Source: Marisediminitalea alba
Lineage (GTDB): Bacteria > Pseudomonadota > Gammaproteobacteria > Enterobacterales > Alteromonadaceae
Length of the DNA: 38,621 bases
NCBI RefSeq assembly: GCF_002993365.1
Contig: NZ_PVNP01000007.1
Location: 1-38,621, forward strand
Reading direction: 5' to 3'
Shown one piece after another: positions 8,815-17,775 of the stretch. The translations under genes were made by a program, and so were the position numbers. The stretch's first letter is position 1; each line of letters opens with the position of its first letter. The notes below the pieces were generated by a model that made no database searches, had not been told where the DNA came from, and saw nothing but the letters and a program-made list of their open reading frames with translations.

Positions 8815-10134
8815 TTAGCCGCGGGAGCGGATTTCTTCAACTCTCTTCAATCGGGTTAATACCTGTTCGCGTACTGCTGGCGACTGACGGGACAAAAACT
8901 CGTCGGCTTTGGCCTGGCTGTAGCGACTGTAACTTTGATAAATTCTCGACGTCAAAATGGTAAGGTTATCCTGTTCGGTGATCCTATGCAGGTTTTGGTC
9001 TGCAAACTGGGGGTTACGATAGGCCGAACGACTAATAAGCTCCGAAGTCAGTGGTTGGGTATCAATGTCGGTTTGTCTGTTTAGCCAGCTCAGCGCCTGT
9101 TGAGGCTGATTAAAGCTCATCGACTCAACCACCACTTTGGCTCGTGACTGGCGTTGATCCGGCGCCGCTCGTTGCATAAAGCGATCGGCCGCTTCTTGCG
9201 GTTTTCTCACCATCCAACTGCGAAACGCTCTCTCCTCGATAGCTTGCCGTTGTTTAGGATCGCTAATCAGATCGAGTCTGGCCAGCGCTTCGTCCGGATC
9301 TTTAGTTAACCAACTGGAGAACACAGCTTGTAGCGCACTGTCGTTATCCATGGCCTGGACCCGCTCAAGTAAATACTCAAAATCTTCGGTATTTTGCAGA
9401 TTCCTGGCAGTGCTGCTTACGGCATAATCAATCGCTTCAAAGTCATTGGCATCGAAGTCCGTTTCTATGCTGCTGATGGCTGCAGGCAGATCCTGTCGGG
9501 CGAGGCTTGAAAACAAGCCGCCCAGAGCAAATCTGCCCATTGCCTGCTGGCGAGTATCCTCAGGCTGACTCAAATACCACTGCAACGTAGCATGGGGGTC
9601 GGAATCTGCCCAGGTTGCTATGACAGTCGCCATTGCGCCGTCCTTTTGCATGCTGCCGGTCACGTTGAGGTTTACATAATCCACGGCCTGCAGTGGTGAC
9701 AATTCTGCCAGCCGGTTGATAAACAACATGTTAATTTGCAGACTTTCCGGCGAGTCACCGTATCCCAGCTGCCTGAGCGCCGCTAGGGTTTGTTCTAAAT
9801 TAAGTTGCGACACAATAGCGTAGGCTTTGGCGATACTTGCCATGGTAGGCGACCAGCCCATATCGCCCAACAGCGCCTGAGTTTGCGCGACGGCGTCATC
9901 TACCGTTACTGGCTTGTGGGCACTACCGGTGTTAGCTTCAGGCCCGGCGCCAGTCTCCTCATCAATCGGCAAGGTTTCGCTGTTTGTCACATTGTGCCTG
10001 CCTGGCTCTGCTGTGTCTGTAAGAGAATTTACGGAACCGGGCCCGGCGCTCTGGTGAGGGTTAACTTGTGATGTGCCATACCAATAGGCGCAGAGTACGG
10101 TCGCAATCCACAGCGAACCAATCAGTAATTTCAT
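8815..10134 (-). CDS. Membrane-anchored helical-repeat protein, unknown function
   Basis: A 439-residue protein without a recognised family. An N-terminal membrane anchor (KLLIGSLWIATVLCAYWYG, about 2-20) is followed by a low-complexity linker (about 25-70). The remainder is alpha-helical, built from degenerate repeats of roughly 30-40 residues with a W...DP..AL or W...P..A pattern. Examples are TWADSDPHATLQWY, SSWLTKDPDEALARL and RSWMVRKPQEAADRF, recalling Sel1/TPR-like solenoids, so a periplasmic protein-binding role is possible. The open frame begins at a TTG (10140), but the ATG at 10134 has AAAGGA at 6-base spacing and is chosen. It follows the 10287-11063 gene on the same strand after a 152-base gap. 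Confidence 0.75.
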   Translation of the reverse strand: MKLLIGSLWIATVLCAYWYGTSQVNPHQSAGPGSVNSLTDTAEPGRHNVTNSETLPIDEETGAGPEANTGSAHKPVTVDDAVAQTQALLGDMGWSPTMASIAKAYAIVSQLNLEQTLAALRQLGYGDSPESLQINMLFINRLAELSPLQAVDYVNLNVTGSMQKDGAMATVIATWADSDPHATLQWYLSQPEDTRQQAMGRFALGGLFSSLARQDLPAAISSIETDFDANDFEAIDYAVSSTARNLQNTEDFEYLLERVQAMDNDSALQAVFSSWLTKDPDEALARLDLISDPKQRQAIEERAFRSWMVRKPQEAADRFMQRAAPDQRQSRAKVVVESMSFNQPQQALSWLNRQTDIDTQPLTSELISRSAYRNPQFADQNLHRITEQDNLTILTSRIYQSYSRYSQAKADEFLSRQSPAVREQVLTRLKRVEEIRSRG

Positions 10135-10286
10135 ATCCAATCCTTTGAAAACGAAAGCGTACCGGTCTTACCTTGTTAAGGTTATTAATCACCAGCAAAT
10201 ACAACTAAAGTCTACCCTTTAATGGCTCGTTGCGCCAAATTAATTGTTTAGCAGGTCACATAGCCAACCAGCCTGATTGGCTGATA

Positions 10287-11063
10287 TTACAACGAGGTGT
10301 CCCTGGCCAGAAAGCCGAGCGCAGAGCGACTGCCATGCAGGCGGATTTGTTGCCCCGGACGAAGTCGCTCCCACTGCGATCTGGTCGTTACCTGGCACAC
10401 ATAATCAAAAAACTGAGCGCTGTACTCCGCCAGATAAATTTTGCCGTTACAGTGCTTTCTACGAAAGCGGCGGGGTAACTTTGCGATAGTCACCTGCTCG
10501 GTTGCCGTGCTGGCATCCAATACATAAAGATGCAGCGCGACCGGCGCGCCACGGTAAACTGCCAGGGCTGTAAACAAAGCAACCAGCAACGCTGCGCCAA
10601 TCGCATTATAAAAACGGCGCGGTGAATCAACCTTAACCTGCTTTTTGCCCTTCGCCAGCCGCTCGGCACTCATTTTACGCAGGTGATTGGTGTGGAGGAA
10701 TTTTTTGCAAGTTACCACAAATACCACCAGGCCCGCCGTTAAGGCTACCCATTTGAAGGGGGTAACCATCTCGTTATTCAGCAGAAAAGAGTGAAAATAA
10801 ACCGGTAGTAACATGGCGCCGAGAATTAAACCGCCACAAATAAGCGCTAATGTGCCAAGCAACTTGCGCTGTATTTGCTCGGGAGTTTCAGGTTCTGGCA
10901 GCAGTATTTCCTGCTCAGGCGCGGGGGAATCGTCTTCATTGGCTTCAAGTGAAGCCAGCGCCTGAAGAATTTTTTCCACCCGTTCCGGAAAACGCGCTTT
11001 GTCGATGGTCCTGAGCGCTTCTTCAAGTTCTGCTTTAGAGTAACGACTGTAATCTGGTGTCAC
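10287..11063 (-). CDS. Membrane protein with N-terminal YPER-like helical motif, unknown function
   Basis: A 258-residue protein starting at a GTG. The first 45 residues (YSKAELEEALRTIDKARFPE and on) match a short helical motif often found at the N-terminus of bacterial membrane proteins, of the type YS..EL.EAL..ID...YPER. Three hydrophobic segments follow (about 72-92, 102-120 and 153-170), then a C-terminal soluble domain of about 85 residues rich in arginine. The C-terminal part has cysteines in RKHCNGKIY and YVCQV. I do not recognise a function. It is divergent from the DUF2254 gene across a 139-base gap. The start codon is moderately certain, because an AAAGG lies about 11 bases upstream. 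Confidence 0.75.
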   Translation of the reverse strand: MTPDYSRYSKAELEEALRTIDKARFPERVEKILQALASLEANEDDSPAPEQEILLPEPETPEQIQRKLLGTLALICGGLILGAMLLPVYFHSFLLNNEMVTPFKWVALTAGLVVFVVTCKKFLHTNHLRKMSAERLAKGKKQVKVDSPRRFYNAIGAALLVALFTALAVYRGAPVALHLYVLDASTATEQVTIAKLPRRFRRKHCNGKIYLAEYSAQFFDYVCQVTTRSQWERLRPGQQIRLHGSRSALGFLARDTSL

Positions 11064-11202
11064 TGATCCATTGACCTTTCTGACTGTCCTGTACAGTACG
11101 ATACATGACCGGCTATAAAAAAACTAATCAATCCGAATCAATAGGTTATTTCGTACTAAACTGATATTTTACTGGGAAGTCCATCGCTTATTGGGAAAAC
11201 GG

Positions 11203-12516
11203 ATGAATTTACGGCTGCTCACCACCCGCGTCAGGGTACTATGGGAATCACTGTCTACCAGCTACTGGTTTATCCCTCTGCTAATGATGAGTACAAGCGT
11301 GGCGCTGTGTTATGCCTGTTTATCGGTTATTGAACGGGCTTTTCTGCCGGACGTTTTACGACCGCTTATCCCTCTGGTTACGCAAGAAAGCGTTCAGCAA
11401 TTACTGTCTACCGTCGCCGGCGCCATGATAACCGTAACCAGTATTGCTTTCTCTATGACCCTGGTATCGTTAACCCTGGCCTCAAATCAGTTTGGGCCGC
11501 GCTTAATTCGCAATTTTATGCAGGATCGTAATACCCAGATGGTGCTCGGAATACTGGTTTCCACTTTTCTGTTCTGCCTGATTTCCCTGCATCACTTGTC
11601 GTCGATAAACAGTAATCAGGATGCGGTTTCCATGTTAGCCGGTGCCACCGTGTTTCTGGCTCTCATCGATTGTGTCACCATCATCTATTTTATCCACCAC
11701 GTGTCCCGCTCTATTCAGGCCGACCAGGTGATTGCCAATTGTGTACAACATTTCGAAAGCAACATTAACTCATTGTTGCCGGTACCTGAGTCTAACGCCT
11801 CCGTCCGCGCTATTGCCGAGCAGTGGGCAGCGCCACAAGGTGACTTTCAGGTGAGCGTGAAAGCGGTTCAAAACGGATATGTTCAAACCATCAATTATGC
11901 CAGCTTTCTAAATCAGACTGCCACCGAGGTGGCAGGGTGTGAGTTACATGTTCGCAGCGGCGACCACGTTTTATGCGGCGAAGCATTGTTTACCGTTCAC
12001 TGCCGGCAACCTGCCAGCGAGGACGAATTTACTACGCTGCGACAAGCGGTGGTGCTGGGCGCCAACCGAACCCCCATTCAGGATCCTGAGTTTGCTATCA
12101 GTCAGCTGGTTGAAATTGCCCTGCGCGCTTTATCACCGGGGATTAATGACCCGCATACAGCCATCACCTGCGTGGATAAGCTAACCGCCATTTGTGTGCA
12201 GGTGGCCACCCGCGAGTTTCCGGCAGAAAACCTCATTCACACTTCGTCTGAGGTGTGGCTGAAACGTCGCACATTCACCTTTGCCGGTGTAGTCGATAAA
12301 GCGTATAGTCAGGTCCGCCAGTCAGCTAACGACCAGATTGCAGTGCTTATCCACTTACTTAAGAGCCTGGCAAAATTACAGCAATGCTGCGCAGCCACTG
12401 AGCAAAAAACCATATCAACTCATGCCCTTAGCATCGAACAGCAAATTGCCACGCTAACCATCAGTAGCAGTGATAAAAAATCCATAGAAGAGGCTATGTT
12501 GCCGTTTAGAGCCTAA
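11203..12516 (+). CDS. DUF2254 domain membrane protein
   Basis: Full-length member of the DUF2254 (COG4325) family of predicted inner-membrane proteins with unknown activity. The diagnostic block TVAGAMITVTSIAFSMTLVS followed by LTLASNQFGPRLIRNFMQDR is at about residues 70-110. Four membrane segments are expected (about 20-42, 62-85, 112-132 and 140-165), then a large cytoplasmic domain with GCELHVRSGDHVLCGEALF and the conserved LVEIALRALSPGINDPHTAI motif. The open frame begins with TTG at 11191; the ATG at 11203 is preferred and has a GGGAAAACGG purine run just upstream. It converges with the TonB-linked operon and is separated from it by a hairpin at 12542. Confidence 0.9.
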   Translation: MNLRLLTTRVRVLWESLSTSYWFIPLLMMSTSVALCYACLSVIERAFLPDVLRPLIPLVTQESVQQLLSTVAGAMITVTSIAFSMTLVSLTLASNQFGPRLIRNFMQDRNTQMVLGILVSTFLFCLISLHHLSSINSNQDAVSMLAGATVFLALIDCVTIIYFIHHVSRSIQADQVIANCVQHFESNINSLLPVPESNASVRAIAEQWAAPQGDFQVSVKAVQNGYVQTINYASFLNQTATEVAGCELHVRSGDHVLCGEALFTVHCRQPASEDEFTTLRQAVVLGANRTPIQDPEFAISQLVEIALRALSPGINDPHTAITCVDKLTAICVQVATREFPAENLIHTSSEVWLKRRTFTFAGVVDKAYSQVRQSANDQIAVLIHLLKSLAKLQQCCAATEQKTISTHALSIEQQIATLTISSSDKKSIEEAMLPFRA

Positions 12517-12541
12517 GTCAATGTGACTGAACTAAAATAGA

Positions 12542-12566
12542 AAAGCCGGTAATGAATACCGGCTTT
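12542..12566 (-). terminator. Terminator at the end of the exb-tonB operon
   Basis: A perfect 10-bp dyad AAAGCCGGTA / TACCGGCTTT with a 5-base loop lies between the convergent DUF2254 and TPR genes. On the minus strand it is followed by TTCTATTTT; on the plus strand the tail is G-rich. It therefore mainly ends the leftward operon but may work weakly in both directions. Confidence 0.85.
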
Positions 12567-12589
12567 GGGTTAACTAAGCGGCTGTAATA

Positions 12590-13903
12590 TTAAGAACCCA
12601 GTTCTGCCTGAATCTGCTCGCTGCTGCTCTTTTCTGACTCAACAAACTTTGACCACTGCTGCGCCATCCCTTTGCTTGAGCTGAATTTCTCAGCTTCGGC
12701 CAGGGTATCCAGCGCGGCGGCATATTGTTTTTTGTTGTACAGCGCCATACCTTTAATCAGATACGGGATGCCCGGGTTCCGCAACTCACCTTTATTAAGC
12801 GCGTTGTCAGCCGCTTCGATGGCGTTGTCCCAGCTTTCCATGTTCAGATAAATTTGCGCCAGTTGAGCATCCAGCTCACCGTCATCGGATAAATCGGCTG
12901 CCTGAGCCATAACCGGAACCGCTTTTTCCTGTTCTTTAGCCAGCGTCCAGCTTTGGCCGAGGAACTTAAGGTTACGCAGATTCTTTTCCAGCACCCCATC
13001 ATTTAACGCCTGCTCCATCAGACGGGCGCCTTTATAAGGCGCTTTATGATAGTAATAAAGCTGTGCAAGGTTAAAGATATCGCCGCCATTGGTCACGTAG
13101 CCCTGCTGATAAGCCGCTTCCATGATCGCCAGCTGCGTTTTCTCTTCACCCAGCTCACCGTACATACCCGCCAGTTGGATCCAGTACTTTGGCTCGTTAA
13201 ACAACTTCACCATTTTTACCAGCACGTCTTTAACCTTTTCAGGCTGCTTGAGCTCGTAATAAATAGCACGTTGTAAAATCAGCCAGCCTTCGTCCGGGAT
13301 CATGCCTTCATCTTCGTGACCTTTAATGGCCTGATTGATGAATTCTGACGCTTCAGCGTACTGCTTATTCTGATAATAGGCCTGGGCTTTAATTACCAGA
13401 TTCTTCGGTGGAATCTTACCGGTATTCAACGCTTCCCAACGCTCAAGATACTCAATACTCTGGCTGTAGTTACCCTGCATCAGGTGTAGCTGGGCCAGAC
13501 TGAACAGCGTGCTCATCTCGAAGCTTTCCGGGATTGGCTGTTGCGCAACCACTTTGGCAAAGTTTTCCAGTGCTTTGTCGTACTGCTCGTCGTTGTAGTA
13601 AATAAAGCCGTAGAAGTTATACATCATGGCCAGCTCATAGCTGTTCATGGAACTGGCTTTGTCCTGAACCACATCCAGGATGTCCACCGCTTCAGCAATG
13701 TTGCCTGCATCCGCCTGTTCCTGGGCACGGGCTAACTGCTCGTAAACCTTCGAACGTAATGCCGGCGTGCGACGGGTGGGTCGCTCGCTGGCTTTTTGTT
13801 CTTCCTGGGCAACTGCAGTTGCTGCCACCAGCGAACTCGCACCAGTGAACAACAAGCCTGCCACCGCCAGTGACAACAGGGATTTAGAAAGTGTCTGTTT
13901 CAT
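12590..13903 (-). CDS. TPR-repeat protein of the TonB cluster
   Basis: A periplasmic tetratricopeptide-repeat protein, last gene of the exb-tonB operon. Residues 1-34 form a signal peptide ending near AVAQ. TPR units fill most of the rest, for example MMYNFYGFIYYNDEQYDKAL, LFSLAQLHLMQGNYSQSIEY, KAQAYYQNKQYAEASEFI, AQIYLNMESWDNAIEAAD and IKGMALYNKKQYAAALDTLA. Proteins of this kind follow tonB in TonB2-type clusters of Vibrio and Alteromonadales and are thought to assist energy transduction or receptor contact; their exact role is unknown. The open frame starts at a GTG (13909), but the ATG at 13903 has AAGG at 5-base spacing. It begins 7 bases after the tonB stop, so translation is probably coupled. 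Confidence 0.88.
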   Translation of the reverse strand: MKQTLSKSLLSLAVAGLLFTGASSLVAATAVAQEEQKASERPTRRTPALRSKVYEQLARAQEQADAGNIAEAVDILDVVQDKASSMNSYELAMMYNFYGFIYYNDEQYDKALENFAKVVAQQPIPESFEMSTLFSLAQLHLMQGNYSQSIEYLERWEALNTGKIPPKNLVIKAQAYYQNKQYAEASEFINQAIKGHEDEGMIPDEGWLILQRAIYYELKQPEKVKDVLVKMVKLFNEPKYWIQLAGMYGELGEEKTQLAIMEAAYQQGYVTNGGDIFNLAQLYYYHKAPYKGARLMEQALNDGVLEKNLRNLKFLGQSWTLAKEQEKAVPVMAQAADLSDDGELDAQLAQIYLNMESWDNAIEAADNALNKGELRNPGIPYLIKGMALYNKKQYAAALDTLAEAEKFSSSKGMAQQWSKFVESEKSSSEQIQAELGS

Positions 13904-13910
13904 ACTCACC

Positions 13911-14522
13911 TTACCCGTCTATCTGGAACGTAATACGGTTCTGCACACCGGAAACTTCCGCTGGCTCACCATTTACAACCCGAGGCTTATACTTAAACTT
14001 CTTCGCTGCGTCCATCGCGGCCTGTTCAAAAATGCCTTCCGGATTCGCTTCGATAACGAACACGTCTTTGACGGCACCTTGTTTGGTTACGGTGAACTCA
14101 ACAATAACAAAACCTTCGATACCACGTTGCAGCGCACGACGGGGATAAACCGGCGATACCTTAACAATAGGCAGGTACTCACCATCGCCGCCTTCCAGCG
14201 CTAAACCGCCGCCTTCCAGTGCCATGCTGTCGCCCACATCAGCGGCAAAAGACATTCCGCTGCTATCAGCATCAGGACTCGGCGAATCCATTTGCGGCGA
14301 GTCCATTGGCGGTGGTGGCTCTTCTGGCTTAGGTGGCTTACGTGGTTTACGTTCTTTCTGCTGTACCTGCTCTTCAGGCTTAATGCGAACAAAATCCAGC
14401 ACGCTGCCTTTAGGCGGCTCAGTTAATGCACTGCCGCCCATTTTGATCAGCGACTGCATCAGAAAGAACAATCCCAACGTAATCGCCAGTGATACAACAA
14501 ATGCGATTAAAAATCGTGACAT
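13911..14522 (-). CDS. tonB: TonB2-type energy transducer
   Basis: TonB transmits proton-motive force from ExbB-ExbD to outer-membrane receptors. This 203-residue form has one N-terminal membrane anchor (about 4-26) and no long Pro-Lys rod, only a short KPRKPPKPEEPPPPMDSP segment (about 60-75). A glycine-rich stretch and a C-terminal TonB domain (about 115-203) follow, with the signature SPVYPRRALQRGIEGFVIVE and KYKPRVVNGEPAEVSGVQNR. The short spacer is typical of TonB2 proteins. It sits between exbD and the TPR gene, 13 bases after exbD, in an operon with a Pho-box promoter. The Shine-Dalgarno sequence is weak, suggesting coupling to exbD. Confidence 0.93.
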   Translation of the reverse strand: MSRFLIAFVVSLAITLGLFFLMQSLIKMGGSALTEPPKGSVLDFVRIKPEEQVQQKERKPRKPPKPEEPPPPMDSPQMDSPSPDADSSGMSFAADVGDSMALEGGGLALEGGDGEYLPIVKVSPVYPRRALQRGIEGFVIVEFTVTKQGAVKDVFVIEANPEGIFEQAAMDAAKKFKYKPRVVNGEPAEVSGVQNRITFQIDG

Positions 14523-14535
14523 GGTCTATGCTCGC

Positions 14536-14943
14536 TTATGGCTCTTGCGCGGCGATTGACACATCGTAAACACCAGCGGCCCGGGATGCATCCATCACTT
14601 TGATTAGCGTATCCGTAGTGGCTTTCTTATCGGCCTGAATAACTACGGTGCCCTGCGGGTTTTCCGCGTGTAAACGCTCAATATTAGCCTGTACAGCACG
14701 AACATCGATACGTCGCTTGTTAATCCAGATTTCGCCTTTATCCGTGATGGCAATCAGGATGTTGGCGCGATCTTTCTTAACCGCTGTGGCGGCTTCCGGA
14801 CGGTTAACGTCGATACCCGCTTCTTTCACAAAAGAGGCCGTTACGATGAAGAAGATCAACATGATAAATACAACGTCCAGCATGGGCGTCATATCAATGG
14901 TGGCTTCTTCTTCATCCACCAGGTTTTGAAAATGCTGTTTCAT
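14536..14943 (-). CDS. exbD: Biopolymer transport protein ExbD
   Basis: ExbD forms the proton channel of the TonB motor together with ExbB. The 135-residue protein has a short cytoplasmic N-terminus and one membrane helix (about 22-42, DMTPMLDVVFIMLIFFIVTA) containing the essential aspartate in PMLDVVFIMLIFF. The periplasmic domain ends with TDTLIKVMDASRAAGVYDVS. It lies between the short exbB, 60 bases upstream, and tonB. Length and motifs are those of intact family members. Confidence 0.95.
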   Translation of the reverse strand: MKQHFQNLVDEEEATIDMTPMLDVVFIMLIFFIVTASFVKEAGIDVNRPEAATAVKKDRANILIAITDKGEIWINKRRIDVRAVQANIERLHAENPQGTVVIQADKKATTDTLIKVMDASRAAGVYDVSIAAQEP

Positions 14944-15003
14944 AATTCTTTGTTACCTTGCTAGTGGGCGACTCGCAACGAGTCCCCCTCTCGGAATACC
15001 TTG

Positions 15004-15519
15004 TTAGCGCTTGACGAGTGCTTCTTCTAAGTGAGCACGTTCGGTTTTCACTTTGCGGTTCAACCAGGTTGACGCAAATACACCAGACAGTGCTCCAACC
15101 ATTCCGGCCATTGTCGGAATAGTGGCTTTCGAAACACCAGACGCCATCGAACGGGCATTACCTGAACCTGAGATGGCCATAACATCAAAAACTTCGATCA
15201 TTCCGGTTACCGTTCCCATCAGACCCAGCAGCGGACAAAGTGCTACCAGCGCCTGAATAATCGGGATACTGCCATTTAAACGAATGGTCAGCGACGAAAT
15301 GACTTTTGAGCGAACCTGCTCAGCGTACCAGGAAGAACGATCTTCGCGGGATTTCCACTGAGCGATTGCTTCTTTGCTTAAGCTTTTGTGCCAAATCAGC
15401 AGGTACAGAGCACGTTCGAGGATCAAGAGCCACATGACGAATATCAGTAAGCCGATGACCAGGAGTACCTGGCCTCCGGTTTCTGTAAAATCACGAATTG
15501 CTTCCAGAAACTCAATCAT
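15004..15519 (-). CDS. exbB: ExbB proton channel subunit (short form, TonB2-type)
   Basis: A 171-residue MotA/TolQ/ExbB family protein. It has three membrane segments (about 15-38, 90-115 and 130-155) and the conserved pore motif CPLLGLMGTVTGMIEVFDVM, ending in KATIPTMAGMVGALSGVFAS. ExbB scaffolds ExbD and drives TonB using proton flow. It starts 5 bases after the stop of the longer ExbB-like gene, and its AAAGG ribosome site lies inside that gene's last codons. Two consecutive ExbB-type genes, long then short, are characteristic of TonB2/TtpC clusters, where both are required. Confidence 0.93.
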   Translation of the reverse strand: MIEFLEAIRDFTETGGQVLLVIGLLIFVMWLLILERALYLLIWHKSLSKEAIAQWKSREDRSSWYAEQVRSKVISSLTIRLNGSIPIIQALVALCPLLGLMGTVTGMIEVFDVMAISGSGNARSMASGVSKATIPTMAGMVGALSGVFASTWLNRKVKTERAHLEEALVKR

Positions 15520-15524
15520 GATGA

Positions 15525-16892
15525 TTAGCCTTTCTCAGCGCGCTCAGCGATTACTCCGGCAGCTTGTTCCTGCAGAATGTAAACAATGTTCTTACTACGC
15601 GTATTCAGCATCGCGTACAGTAAGGTAGTCGGGATAGCTACCACCAGACCCAGTACGGTAGTTACCAGGGCAGTAGAGATACCACCCGCCATCAGTTTCG
15701 GGTCACCGGTACCAAACAGGGTAATCGCCTGGAAGGTGTTAATCATACCGGTTACGGTACCCAACAGACCCATCAGCGGTGCAACCACAGAGATTATCTT
15801 AATGATGGTCAGGTTACGGCCCAGCTTAGGTACTTCAGCCAGAATGGCTTCAGTTAAATGCAGTTCCAGTGCTTCAGTGTCGGCATTAGGGTGCTCATCA
15901 CGGACTTTCAGTACACGGCCCAGCGGGTTGTTGGCTTTCACTTCTTTAGATTTCAACTGGCTGTTAACCTTGGTACGAATAATTGTCAGAGTGAACAAAC
16001 GCTCGATTGACAACAACAGACCAAAAGCACCGACGATCAATATGATGTAACCTACTACACCGCCCTGCTCTACACGTTCCTGCAGATTAGGCGCCTGAAC
16101 CAGCAGGCCAAGGATTGAGCCGCCAGTCGGGTCGATACCAAACTTAACAACTTCACCGTTAGAGGCTTGCAGTTCAGCAGCTGACTCTCCGTAGCGGCCC
16201 GCAGGCTGACGGATAAGCTCGGCAACCGTACCGGTTACGCCGTTGTAGTCGAGGTACTTGCCATCAGCAACCAGGGCAAACGGACCAACACGAACCACTT
16301 CTTTAGACACTTTGGCACCACCCGCTTCCACTACGTCGGTAGTGAACTTGGTGACTTTGCCTGATTGGGTCATTTCGCGCTGAATTTCATACCAGACCTG
16401 CTCAATCTCATCGATAGAGGCCAGTTTTGAGCTTGAGCCCATGTCCTGTGCAAGCTGGTCTAAGAATGCAGCACGGCCAGGGATTTCAGCAGAGACCACT
16501 GAGTTATAAAATTTGTTTTTAGTGTCGCCGGCAACCTGTTGCAGCACACCAAATAACTCTTTTAATGAACCTAAACGGTTGGTCAGCGCTTCATTTAAGT
16601 CTGCCAGTTTAAATTCGTTTTCTTCAAAGGTCGTTTCAAGCTGCTCTGACGTCGCCAGCGTGCGGTCACGCAGCTGTGCAGTTTCACGCAGAATGCGGTC
16701 CTGCTCTGCTCGCTGAGCCATAAACTCCTGCTCACGCTGTTTGTTTTGCTCAGTTTGCGCAAACTTACCTTCTTCCAGCTGCTTTAATAAAGCATCTAAA
16801 TCTAGTGCACGGTCATCCTGTGCGACAGCGCTTACGCTGATGCTCGCAGCAACCAGACCAAATACGATATTCTTAAACGATTTCAACATCAT
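15525..16892 (-). CDS. TtpC-like long ExbB protein with periplasmic coiled coil
   Basis: A 455-residue protein. It has a signal peptide (about 1-24, ending SAVAQ), a periplasmic coiled coil rich in Glu, Gln and Arg (about 28-110), a periplasmic domain (about 110-265), then a C-terminal MotA/TolQ/ExbB domain. That domain has membrane helices near 278-300, 365-390 and 405-430. The channel motif VVAPLMGLLGTVTGMINTFQ and GDPKLMAGGISTALVTTVLG are intact. The architecture is that of TtpC, the fourth protein needed by the Vibrio TonB2 system. The first of two adjacent ATGs is used, with GAGG at 6-base spacing. It lies 10 bases after the DUF3450 gene. Confidence 0.9.
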   Translation of the reverse strand: MMLKSFKNIVFGLVAASISVSAVAQDDRALDLDALLKQLEEGKFAQTEQNKQREQEFMAQRAEQDRILRETAQLRDRTLATSEQLETTFEENEFKLADLNEALTNRLGSLKELFGVLQQVAGDTKNKFYNSVVSAEIPGRAAFLDQLAQDMGSSSKLASIDEIEQVWYEIQREMTQSGKVTKFTTDVVEAGGAKVSKEVVRVGPFALVADGKYLDYNGVTGTVAELIRQPAGRYGESAAELQASNGEVVKFGIDPTGGSILGLLVQAPNLQERVEQGGVVGYIILIVGAFGLLLSIERLFTLTIIRTKVNSQLKSKEVKANNPLGRVLKVRDEHPNADTEALELHLTEAILAEVPKLGRNLTIIKIISVVAPLMGLLGTVTGMINTFQAITLFGTGDPKLMAGGISTALVTTVLGLVVAIPTTLLYAMLNTRSKNIVYILQEQAAGVIAERAEKG

Positions 16893-16902
16893 CTTCGTCC
16901 TC

Positions 16903-17658
16903 TTAGTCTGTAATCGCTACAGGCAGCATTAACAGATCAGGCGCAAGTTGTTTCTTGGCCATGCGTAATGCTTTGGTTACCTGGGTACGGTAAGAGCTGT
17001 CTAACTCTTCCCACTGACGGGTTTGCTTGTTCCACACGCCCTGTGTGCCGGCATCACGAGTTTGATAAATCAGCGCGGTACGACCTAAGCGTAAAAACTC
17101 GACGTCACGCTCCTGACCGTTGATTTCATGGATACCCGTGTAGGCTTCCATAGTACGGCCGTAATCCATCTCAACCTGATAGGCTTCCATTACACGACGG
17201 AATTTTTCAGAAGCCGCTACGTCAGCACGGTCCATCATACTTTTCAGGCTCGCAATGCGTTCGCTACGTTCTTGTGACAGAAACGGTACGTCCAGTTCGA
17301 TAAACTGTTCCAGACCATCAATCATACGAATCATCAGCGGTGTGATCTGACGCTCGATAACCGACACTTCGTCAATCGCTTCATTCAGGTCAGCCATTTC
17401 CTGTTCCTGGCTGGCGATCTGCTTACGCAATTGATTGTTATAAACTTCCAGACCTTCGATCTCTTTGTTCAGCGTTTTAAACTGTTGCAGCTTGCTGTCA
17501 ATCTGATCGGTAATGCCATCAATTTTTTGCTGCGATTTGGCAGCTGACTCGTTGATTTCCTTGGCAGTGTCAATGGCAGGCTTTAAGTCCTGCTCCTGAG
17601 CAAAGGCTGACGCCGACAATAATGCCGTGCTCATCAGCAAGGTGTTAAAAAGCTTCAT
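16903..17658 (-). CDS. DUF3450 periplasmic coiled-coil protein of the TonB system
   Basis: A 251-residue DUF3450 member: a signal peptide (1-20, ending ASAFA), a long coiled coil (about 28-105, with many Lys, Glu and Gln), then the conserved part ITPLMIRMIDGLEQFIELDV, PFLSQERSERIASLK and TALIYQTRDA. DUF3450 proteins almost always sit in front of ttpC-exbB-exbD-tonB and are presumed periplasmic accessories of that motor; no activity is established. It is the first gene of the operon running to 12590, about 75 bases downstream of a Pho-box promoter, so the whole energizer is probably induced by phosphate limitation. Confidence 0.9.
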   Translation of the reverse strand: MKLFNTLLMSTALLSASAFAQEQDLKPAIDTAKEINESAAKSQQKIDGITDQIDSKLQQFKTLNKEIEGLEVYNNQLRKQIASQEQEMADLNEAIDEVSVIERQITPLMIRMIDGLEQFIELDVPFLSQERSERIASLKSMMDRADVAASEKFRRVMEAYQVEMDYGRTMEAYTGIHEINGQERDVEFLRLGRTALIYQTRDAGTQGVWNKQTRQWEELDSSYRTQVTKALRMAKKQLAPDLLMLPVAITD

Positions 17659-17718
17659 AGATTCAAACCTTTTGTTTTCAAGAAATCGGATGTACCGACC
17701 ACTAAATTAGCTGCGGGT

Positions 17719-17752
17719 AGGATAGGGGGTTTCTGTGACAGTTTTATTACAT
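17719..17752 (-). promoter_or_regulatory. Pho-box promoter of the DUF3450-exb-tonB-TPR operon
   Basis: On the minus strand the half-sites ATGTAAT and CTGTCAC (17735-17752) are separated by AAAA, matching CTGTCAT in 5 and 6 of 7 positions. A -10 hexamer TATCCT (17719-17724) begins exactly 10 bases later. A further exact CTGTCAT half-site is on the plus strand at 17755-17761. The leader would be about 55 bases. Confidence 0.78.
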
Positions 17753-17775
17753 ATCTGTCATATAAATATGGCAGT

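Noticed and set aside
11080..11105. CTGTACAG palindrome resembling a LexA site
   Set aside because: The CTGT and ACAG halves do not have the 8-base gap of an SOS box, and neither flanking gene is an SOS gene.
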